Source: Clostridia bacterium (GTDB lineage Bacteria > Bacillota > Clostridia > Oscillospirales > Acutalibacteraceae). Taken from it: a stretch of DNA of 8,148 bases. The position numbers were made by a program, and so were the translations under genes. The notes below the pieces were generated by a model. The model was not told the DNA's origin, did not search any database, and was given only the letters and a program-made list of their open reading frames with translations. The stretch spans positions 1 to 8,148 of the forward strand of contig JAFVWD010000149.1 in assembly GCA_017501865.1 (NCBI GenBank). Direction: 5' to 3'. This document shows, piece after piece, positions 1 to 4,902 of the stretch (within the stretch, counting starts at the first letter, position 1; each line of letters starts with the position of its first letter).

Positions 1-31
1 GGTTCTGTAGGTTTAATAAGCCTATAGAACC
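1..31. other. Hairpin of unknown role at the window edge
   Basis: An 11-base arm (1-11, GGTTCTGTAGG) is complementary to 21-31 (CCTATAGAACC), with one G-T pair if read as plus-strand RNA, and a 9-base AT-rich loop. No T-run follows on the plus strand (CATTTAAAATAC), so it is a poor plus-strand terminator. On the minus strand the bases after the stem lie outside the window, so a terminator for leftward transcription can be neither supported nor excluded. It could also be one half of a larger structure cut by the window edge. Confidence 0.4.
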
Positions 32-56
32 CATTTAAAATACAAACAAACTAAAA

Positions 57-84
57 TTGATGAAAAATTTATGTTTTATACTAT
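57..84 (+). promoter_or_regulatory. Weak promoter-like pair ahead of the structured element
   Basis: TTGATG at 57-62 and TACTAT at 79-84 are separated by 16 bases and resemble sigma-A -35 and -10 boxes; an overlapping TATACT sits at 77-82. A start near base 91 would give a short RNA covering the hairpins at 87-168 and ending at the 197-239 terminator. AT-rich DNA yields such matches by chance, so this is only a candidate. Confidence 0.25.
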
Positions 85-86
85 GA

Positions 87-168
87 ACAAACTTCGCCAC
101 TCGACGTACCATTGTACGCCTTCGGGCAAGCAAAATACAGGCTGTCGCCTTGATTTTGCTCAGTTTGT
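87..168. other. Compact multi-hairpin intergenic element (possible small RNA or dispersed repeat)
   Basis: ACAAACT (87-93) and AGTTTGT (162-168) are perfect complements enclosing further hairpins. CGTAC (105-109) pairs with GTACG (114-118). GCC-TTCG-GGC (118-127) is a C(UUCG)G tetraloop motif that overlaps the previous hairpin by one base. AGCAAAAT (129-136) pairs with ATTTTGCT (153-160) around an inner AGGC/GCCT stem (139-142 with 147-150). The element is richer in G+C than the DNA to its left and has no convincing ORF. The density of complementary segments is seen directly. Whether it is a transcribed RNA, a REP- or MITE-like repeat present elsewhere in the genome, or part of the ATPase 3' region is not decidable from one copy. 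Confidence 0.45.
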
Positions 169-196
169 CCGGTCTGCGCTTTTTTCCTATCCCCTG

Positions 197-239
197 ACAA
201 AGGAGCTGTAAAAACTTATGTTTTTTACAGCTCCTTTGT
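197..239. terminator. Bidirectional intrinsic terminator after the P-type ATPase gene
   Basis: A perfect 18-bp stem is formed by 197-214 and 222-239 around a 7-base loop (215-221). The core is GGAGCTGT/ACAGCTCC, extended by A/T pairs on both sides. Read on the plus strand it is followed by TTATTTTA, a fair U-tract. Read on the minus strand, the direction of the ATPase gene, the U-tract is the shorter TTT inside the stem. The ATPase stop codon (complement of 225-227) and its last four sense codons form part of one arm, so the hairpin starts within the coding sequence. Termination of leftward transcription from the ATPase is the simplest role; it could equally stop rightward transcription entering from the left. 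Confidence 0.75.
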
Positions 240-2861
240 TATTTTATGCAGCTCTTGAATTTTCTGTTTTTTTCGCTCTATTAATTTTTCGGTTTCTGTA
301 ACAATGAGTGAGACAGTAGAAAGTAAAGCGACTATAATCCATTGAGTTGCAGAGAGAGGAGTAGTTTCAAAAATTTCATTTGCAAAGGGCATTATTACAG
401 TGCATATCTGTAAGGCAATGCAAAATAAAGTGCTTGTTAAAAGCTGAGGATTTGAAAACGGAGATATTGTAAAAATTGATTTTTCCGAACGCACATTAAA
501 GGCATGAAACAGCTCTGAAAGGCTCAGAGTGCAAAAAGCCATGGTTCTGCCTGTTTCCAGGGAAAACATATTTTTCCCGAGAATGAATGCAATTAAGGCA
601 ATAACACCGAAAAGCAAGCCTTCAACTACAATGTCGAATGCTTTGGTTTTTGTTATAATACCCTCACTTTTCGGGGTAGGCTTGCGTGTCATTATGTTAT
701 CCTCTTCCTTTTCTACGCCTAAAGCCATTGCCGGGAGAGAGTCTGTGACTAAATTTAGCCATAAAAGCTGAACGGGTAAAAGAGGTGCAGAAAAACCGAA
801 AACAGACGCAATAAATATTAAAACTATTTCACCTATATTGCAAGAGAGTAAAAACCTTACAGATTTTTTTATATTATCAAAAAGACCTCTGCCTATGCTG
901 ACAGCATTTACAATTGTAGCGAAGTTGTCATCTGTCAAAACTAAATCAGACGCATTTTTTGCTACTTCGGTTCCGTTTTTTCCCATAGCGCAACCAATAT
1001 CCGCCGCTTTTAAAGCAGGTGCATCGTTAACACCGTCGCCCGTCATAGCAACAGTTTCACCCATTTCTTTGAGAATTTTAACAATTCTCATTTTGTGTTC
1101 AGGGGTAACCCTTGCAAAAACACGTATGCTTTTTATTTCCTGGCGCAATTCATCATCTGAGAGCCTGTCGAGCATATTTCCGTCAACAGCTTTACTTGTA
1201 TTGTCAAAAATCCCTAATTTTGTTGCAATAACCTTTGCAGTCAGAAGCTGGTCACCTGTAATCATAACAGGGGTAATTCCTGCATCACGGCACTTTTTAA
1301 CCGCTTGTGCAACCTCTCTTCTGGGAGGATCCTCCATACCTATTAAACCTAAAAATATTAAATCGCTTTCAGGGTTTTGCGGAAGAACTTTTTCTGTTTT
1401 TATTGCTACTGCAAGAACTCGTAAAGCTTTGAGAGCCATATCATTATTAAGTTTTTCAATTTCATTTATGTGCTGCTGAGTAAGAGGCTTTACAGTATTA
1501 CCTGCTTTAATAAATGAGCATTTTTTCAGAACGTGCTGTAAGGAGCCTTTTGTAATGACTATGTAACTGTCTTTGTTGCGGTGTATTGTCGTCATCATTT
1601 TTCGTGTTGAATCAAACGGAATTTCTTTAAGTCGCTTGTTTTTATCGTATGAGGTTTTCAAATCAAACCCGTTTTTCACCGCAGCATTTACAATGGCAAC
1701 CTCTGTAGGGTCACCGCTTACCGAAGTTTTTCCGAATCTTGATATTTTAGAGCAATTTGTGCAGAGAGCTGCATAATTTAAAAGCTCCTGAGAATCTGAG
1801 CTTTTTCTTGAAAAGGGGAGACGTACCTCAGTAACAGTCATTTTATTTTGTGTTAATGTACCTGTTTTGTCCGAGCAGATAACAGTTGCGTTACCGAGTG
1901 TTTCACAGCTTGGTAAATGCCTTATGACAGCACCCTCAGAAGCAAGCTTTCCGACACCCCTTGAAAGAACAATTGTAACAATTGCAGGCAGTCCCTCGGG
2001 TATAGCGGCGACAGCAAGACTTACTGCAAGCATAAAGCTTGAAAGAATGTCATTTTGTCGTAAAACACCTATTAAAAATATAAGAACACAGCAAACAAGG
2101 GCACCATAGCCTAAATATTTTGAGAGAGCAGCAAGCCTCTTCTGCAGAGGTGTGGTGTCATCCTTTTCGTTGAGCATATCTGCAATTTTACCTATTTCAG
2201 TATTCATTCCCGTGGCAGTTACAACAGCTTTGCCGTGTCCTGAAACAATGAGAGTTGAAGAGAAAACAAGGTTGTTTTTTTCTGCTGTCGGTCTGTTTTT
2301 CTCAGTTAAAGTGACGGAAGCTTTTTCACATGGTACAGACTCTCCTGTAAGGGCACTTTCATCGGCTTTTAAACCTGTAGCCGAAATAATACGTGCATCA
2401 GCACTTACCATATCACCATCGTTTAATATGAGTATATCTCCGGGAACAACCATTTCAGCAGGAATTTTAATTTCCTTTGAATTTCTCATTACAGTTGCAA
2501 CAGGAGATGAGAGCTTTTTTAGTGCTTTAAGCGATTTTTCTGCCTTTTTCTCCTGAAGTGCACCTATAAATGCATTAATTACTACAATCGCAAGAATGGC
2601 AAAGGTGTCTGTGTAATCGTTTTCGTGGCTTAAATATGATATTAAAAATGATATGGCGGCAGCTATCAGAAGAATTATTATTGAAAAATCACACATTTGC
2701 TTAAAAAAACAGAAAATAAATCCGTGGTGACGTTCACCTGTGAGTGAATTTTTTCCGTACTCTTTTAATCTTTTTTCGGCTTGAGCCGGAGAAATGCCCG
2801 TTTCGGCTGAATTCAGCTTTTTTATTGTTTCTTTTATACTTAAAACGGAATAATCTTCCAA
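225..2861 (-). CDS. Calcium-type cation-transporting P-type ATPase (P2A, SERCA/PMCA-like)
   Basis: This integral membrane pump is predicted to couple ATP hydrolysis to cation export, most likely Ca2+. It is 878 aa, a normal length for bacterial P2A pumps. In order it has an N-terminal cation-ATPase segment (about 1-55), TM1-2 (about 57-103), an actuator domain with TGE at 172-174, and TM3-4 with PEGLP at 288-292. The phosphorylation loop DKTGTLT has the acceptor D331. The nucleotide domain has KGS at 438-440, DPPR at 511-514 and TGDGVNDAP at 607-615. TM5-10 form the C-terminal part. Residues equivalent to the SERCA Ca2+ ligands are present: E289, N675 and E678 (NIGE), N703, T706 and D707 (NLVTD), and E783. 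That supports Ca2+ and possibly two sites, although Mn2+ or other ions remain possible. The start is TTG at 2859-2861, eight bases after a GAAAGG ribosome binding site. The open frame runs 33 codons further upstream, but only through promoter DNA. The gene is divergent from the ABC operon. Confidence 0.93.
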   Translation of the reverse strand: MEDYSVLSIKETIKKLNSAETGISPAQAEKRLKEYGKNSLTGERHHGFIFCFFKQMCDFSIIILLIAAAISFLISYLSHENDYTDTFAILAIVVINAFIGALQEKKAEKSLKALKKLSSPVATVMRNSKEIKIPAEMVVPGDILILNDGDMVSADARIISATGLKADESALTGESVPCEKASVTLTEKNRPTAEKNNLVFSSTLIVSGHGKAVVTATGMNTEIGKIADMLNEKDDTTPLQKRLAALSKYLGYGALVCCVLIFLIGVLRQNDILSSFMLAVSLAVAAIPEGLPAIVTIVLSRGVGKLASEGAVIRHLPSCETLGNATVICSDKTGTLTQNKMTVTEVRLPFSRKSSDSQELLNYAALCTNCSKISRFGKTSVSGDPTEVAIVNAAVKNGFDLKTSYDKNKRLKEIPFDSTRKMMTTIHRNKDSYIVITKGSLQHVLKKCSFIKAGNTVKPLTQQHINEIEKLNNDMALKALRVLAVAIKTEKVLPQNPESDLIFLGLIGMEDPPRREVAQAVKKCRDAGITPVMITGDQLLTAKVIATKLGIFDNTSKAVDGNMLDRLSDDELRQEIKSIRVFARVTPEHKMRIVKILKEMGETVAMTGDGVNDAPALKAADIGCAMGKNGTEVAKNASDLVLTDDNFATIVNAVSIGRGLFDNIKKSVRFLLSCNIGEIVLIFIASVFGFSAPLLPVQLLWLNLVTDSLPAMALGVEKEEDNIMTRKPTPKSEGIITKTKAFDIVVEGLLFGVIALIAFILGKNMFSLETGRTMAFCTLSLSELFHAFNVRSEKSIFTISPFSNPQLLTSTLFCIALQICTVIMPFANEIFETTPLSATQWIIVALLSTVSLIVTETEKLIERKKQKIQELHKITKEL

Positions 2862-2869
2862 AATTATCA

Positions 2870-2877
2870 CCTTTCTT
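2870..2877 (-). promoter_or_regulatory. Ribosome binding site that fixes the TTG start of the ATPase
   Basis: On the minus strand AAGAAAGG (2877 down to 2870) lies 8 bases before TTG at 2861-2859. The in-frame GTG at 2870-2868 overlaps the Shine-Dalgarno sequence itself and is too close to use it. The ATG at 2960 has no comparable site and lies within the divergent leader. The protein therefore most likely begins (M)EDYSVLSIKE. Confidence 0.75.
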
Positions 2878-2888
2878 GCTAAAAACTG

Positions 2889-2918
2889 TTGATACTTGCT
2901 TATGAAATATGGTATAAT
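2889..2918 (+). promoter_or_regulatory. Strong promoter-like sequence P1 facing the ABC exporter genes
   Basis: TTGATA (2889-2894) and a perfect TATAAT (2913-2918) are separated by 18 bases. The bases before the -10 form TGG, giving an extended TGnTATAAT. This is a good sigma-A consensus, with a predicted start near 2925 and a leader of about 220 bases before the ABC start codon at 3148. The long leader contains an intrinsic-terminator hairpin and other structure. Confidence 0.75.
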
Positions 2919-2922
2919 TATA
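2917..2922 (-). promoter_or_regulatory. Candidate -10 box for the P-type ATPase
   Basis: TATAAT reads on the minus strand at 2922-2917, about 40 bases before the ATPase ribosome binding site, giving a plausible leader of roughly 50 bases. It is the mirror half of the palindrome TATAATTATA (2913-2922), whose other half is the plus-strand -10. No good -35 box is visible at 16-18 bases spacing (for example GCGTTT at 2945-2940), and no extended TG. The promoter may be weak or need an activator. Confidence 0.45.
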
Positions 2923-2956
2923 ATGATTGTAATCTGTCGAAACGCAGTTTCGTTTC

Positions 2957-2984
2957 GCAAAAGCCGATTTTATCGGCTTTTTGC
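2957..2984. terminator. Intrinsic terminator hairpin in the ABC operon leader
   Basis: GCAAAAGCCGAT (2957-2968) pairs with ATCGGCTTTT (2972-2981) and GC (2983-2984), with T2982 bulged and a three-T loop. The compact GCCGAT/ATCGGC core with five T directly after it has the form of a Rho-independent terminator on the plus strand. It is also plausible on the minus strand, where TTTT follows. It lies about 35 bases after the predicted P1 start and upstream of the ABC genes, so unregulated P1 transcripts would be expected to stop here. No protein gene ends nearby, which makes attenuation or insulation between the divergent genes the likely role. Confidence 0.6.
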
Positions 2985-3034
2985 AAAATTGTTTTCTTAA
3001 AATACAATTTTGCATTACAGTCATTGAAAGGATT

Positions 3035-3054
3035 ACAGTGTAATTTTACACTGT
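3035..3054. promoter_or_regulatory. Operator-like palindrome ahead of the ABC exporter genes
   Basis: ACAGTGTAA (3035-3043) and TTACACTGT (3046-3054) form a perfect 9-bp dyad around TT. An overlapping dyad ATTACA-G-TGTAAT spans 3032-3044. The symmetry and AT-rich TGTAA half-sites are typical of dimeric repressor operators (TetR, MarR and GntR families are common regulators of drug exporters). It would also fold as an 8-bp RNA hairpin with a 4-base loop. It covers the place where a -35 box for the -10 at 3065-3070 would be. No regulator gene is in the window, so the binding protein is unknown. Confidence 0.4.
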
Positions 3055-3064
3055 TTCGACTAAC

Positions 3065-3070
3065 TATAAT
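3065..3070 (+). promoter_or_regulatory. Second -10-like box (P2) nearer to the ABC genes
   Basis: A perfect TATAAT lies 78 bases before the ABC start codon. No -35 match is present at 15-19 bases spacing and no extended TG, so if used it would probably need an activator or be weak. It belongs to a 17-base module (3065-3081) that repeats, with 14 identities, the sequence at 2919-2935 just after P1. A P2 transcript would bypass the 2957-2984 terminator. Confidence 0.3.
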
Positions 3071-3147
3071 CGTTGTAATGTATATCTATGAAATTCTGAG
3101 GCTGTTTATTCAGAAAAGCAAAAAGAAAACGAAAGGAGTAATTTTTT

Positions 3148-4902
3148 ATGATTAAATTATTTAAATATTTAAAACCGCATAAAAGATTTGCTGTCTTTAC
3201 GTTGTTCCTCGCGGCAATAACCAATGTTATGACTCTCGGATTTCCTTTAATGATGTCAATGCTCATAAATAACGGCATAACAAAAGGAGATATTGATTAT
3301 ATAAGCTCTATAGGAATAGTGATGATAATTCTCTGTACAATTGCAATGTTCGTTTCTATAGCGAACAGCTATTGCTCAAGCAAGGTTTCTGCTTTGTTCT
3401 CGGGTGATTTAAGAAGAATGGTTTTTTCAAAAATACAAACCTTTTCACAGGAAGATATTGATGAAATCGGAATACCGTCTCTTATAACGAGGACCACCAA
3501 TGATATAAGGCAGATTCAGGAGCTGCTCATAATGCTTTTGCGCAGTATTATATCTGTTCCCATAATGTTAGTTGGCGGAACTGTAATGGCGGTTATTATG
3601 GCGCCTAAGCTTTCGCTGGCACTTGTTGTCATTTGCCCCGTAATAGGCATAATTGCTCTTGTTCTTGCAAAGACGGTTATTCCGTATTTCAAGAAAATTC
3701 AGAAGGGCGTTGACGGTCTTAACTTGGTCGTAAGAGAAAAACTCAACGGAATAAGAGTTATAAGAGCCTTTAACAGAACACAGTATGAGGATGAACGCTT
3801 TAAAAAAGCAAATGATGATTTAACAGGTCTTAACTTAAAGGTGTCAAGAATTTTTGCAGCATTAATACCTGTTGCTACATTACTTGTGTTTTTGATTATA
3901 GCAGTTCTTATTTTCGCAGGCTATGTGCAGATAAATTCTTTGACAGATCCTACGGAAATTGCAAATACCATAGGTGATTTACAGGCATTTATAATATATC
4001 TTGTATTTATAATTGCGGCGCTTGCAAGTGTTGCGGCAATGTTTGTTATGATTCCGAGAGGAAAGATATCGGCAAACAGAATAAATGAAGTTTTAGACCA
4101 TGATTTAAAAATGGTTGTAAGAGAAAAAACAACTGAAAGTACAAATGACGGCACTATAGAATTCAGAAACGTAAGCTTTGATTATGTTGATGAAGACGGT
4201 AACAAGAAACGTGCACTCGACAATGTGAGATTTACAGTAAAAAGAGGAGAAACAACGGCTATAATAGGAAGCACAGGTTCAGGTAAAAGTACTGTGCTTA
4301 ACCTCATACCGCGTTTTTATGATGTTACTGAGGGTGCAATTATTATTGAGGGTGAAGATGTCAGAGAAATGGATTTTGCATCCATTTACGAAAAACTCGG
4401 TTATATACCTCAACAGGCATTTTTATTCAGCGGAACAGTTGCAGATAATTTAAGATACGGTAACGAAGATGCATCAGAAGCTGATTTGTGGGAAGCATTG
4501 GAAATTGCTCAGTCGAGAGATTTTGTTGAAAAATTGCCGGATAAGCTTAACAGTATGGTTTCACAGAATGGTACAAACCTTTCAGGTGGTCAGAGGCAAA
4601 GACTGTGCATAGCAAGGGCTATAGTAAAAAAAGCCAAGTTTTATATGTTCGATGACAGCTTTTCAGCTCTCGATTTTATTACAGATGCAAAATTGAGGGG
4701 TAAGCTTAAGGATGTTCTTAGTGACTCTGCTATAATAATAGTTGCTCAAAGGGTTGGTACCATAATAGATGCAGATAACATAATAGTTCTTGAAAACGGT
4801 GTTGTTGTCGGGCAGGGTAAGCACGATTTTCTTTTGCAGAATTGTGAAATTTACAGAGAAATGGCAGAGTCTCAGCTTGAAAAAACGGGGGTGGATGAGT
4901 AA
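3148..4902 (+). CDS. ABC exporter half-transporter A (degenerate ATP-site subunit, BmrC/TM287-like)
   Basis: This 584-aa TMD-NBD protein is predicted to sit in the cytoplasmic membrane and export drugs, lipids or peptides with the next gene product. An ABC transmembrane domain with about six helices (roughly 14-34, 52-74, 126-150, 153-177, 236-258, 278-302) precedes the ATPase domain. Walker A GSTGSGKST is at 374-382, the Q-loop Q at 422, the canonical signature LSGGQ at 478-482 and Walker B FYMFDD at 498-503. The residue that should be catalytic Glu is Asp503, and the switch His is Gln534 (AQRVGT). This subunit therefore carries the non-hydrolytic Walker site while lending a normal signature to its partner. 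That is the known pattern of BmrC, LmrC and TM287. ATG follows GAAAGGAG (3131-3138) by 9 bases. The stop overlaps the next start by one base. The substrate cannot be read from sequence. Confidence 0.93.
   Translation: MIKLFKYLKPHKRFAVFTLFLAAITNVMTLGFPLMMSMLINNGITKGDIDYISSIGIVMIILCTIAMFVSIANSYCSSKVSALFSGDLRRMVFSKIQTFSQEDIDEIGIPSLITRTTNDIRQIQELLIMLLRSIISVPIMLVGGTVMAVIMAPKLSLALVVICPVIGIIALVLAKTVIPYFKKIQKGVDGLNLVVREKLNGIRVIRAFNRTQYEDERFKKANDDLTGLNLKVSRIFAALIPVATLLVFLIIAVLIFAGYVQINSLTDPTEIANTIGDLQAFIIYLVFIIAALASVAAMFVMIPRGKISANRINEVLDHDLKMVVREKTTESTNDGTIEFRNVSFDYVDEDGNKKRALDNVRFTVKRGETTAIIGSTGSGKSTVLNLIPRFYDVTEGAIIIEGEDVREMDFASIYEKLGYIPQQAFLFSGTVADNLRYGNEDASEADLWEALEIAQSRDFVEKLPDKLNSMVSQNGTNLSGGQRQRLCIARAIVKKAKFYMFDDSFSALDFITDAKLRGKLKDVLSDSAIIIVAQRVGTIIDADNIIVLENGVVVGQGKHDFLLQNCEIYREMAESQLEKTGVDE

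Larger units (their letters stand above)
2936..3060. repeat. 8-bp inverted repeat enclosing nested hairpins in the divergent intergenic region
   Basis: GTCGAAAC (2936-2943) is the exact reverse complement of GTTTCGAC (3053-3060). The 125-base segment also contains CGAAAC/GTTTCG (2938-2943 with 2947-2952) and the terminator hairpin 2957-2984. An 11-bp stem TGCAAAATTGT/ACAATTTTGCA (2982-2992 with 3004-3014) follows, then a palindrome at 3035-3054. Several arms share bases, so alternative folds exclude one another. This could be a structured regulatory leader of the ABC operon, or a small MITE-like insertion with terminal inverted repeats. There is no coding sequence in it. Confidence 0.5.

Noticed and set aside
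838..1479. 213-codon open frame on the plus strand, and similar ones at 529-771, 1573-1776, 1867-2109 and 2152-2556
   Set aside because: All lie antisense within the P-type ATPase gene, share no frame or spacing as an operon, and give Ser/Phe-rich proteins with no recognisable domain. They are shadows of the real gene.
2862..2960. A 33-codon N-terminal extension of the P-type ATPase, starting at ATG 2960
   Set aside because: It has no ribosome binding site, runs through the divergent promoter and yields an isoleucine-rich stretch (ITIIIIIPYF) unlike the family N-terminus. The TTG at 2861 has a well-placed GAAAGG.
2923..3000. 25-codon leader peptide (ATG 2923) spanning the terminator, as in bmrB-type attenuation
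   Set aside because: The ATG lies at or before the predicted transcription start and has no Shine-Dalgarno. It would need to be a leaderless start, for which there is no evidence.
2925..3147. T-box or another named riboswitch in the ABC leader
   Set aside because: No T-box sequence or specifier-loop arrangement, and no conserved core of a riboswitch class that I can recognise, is present; the terminator comes too soon after the promoter for a typical aptamer upstream of it.
2889..3155. 88-codon plus-strand frame across the intergenic region (and minus-strand frames at 2734-3024 and 3060-3278)
   Set aside because: The plus-strand frame starts at the -35 box itself, crosses the terminator and hairpins, and has no ribosome binding site. 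The minus-strand frames overlap real genes and the same structured DNA.
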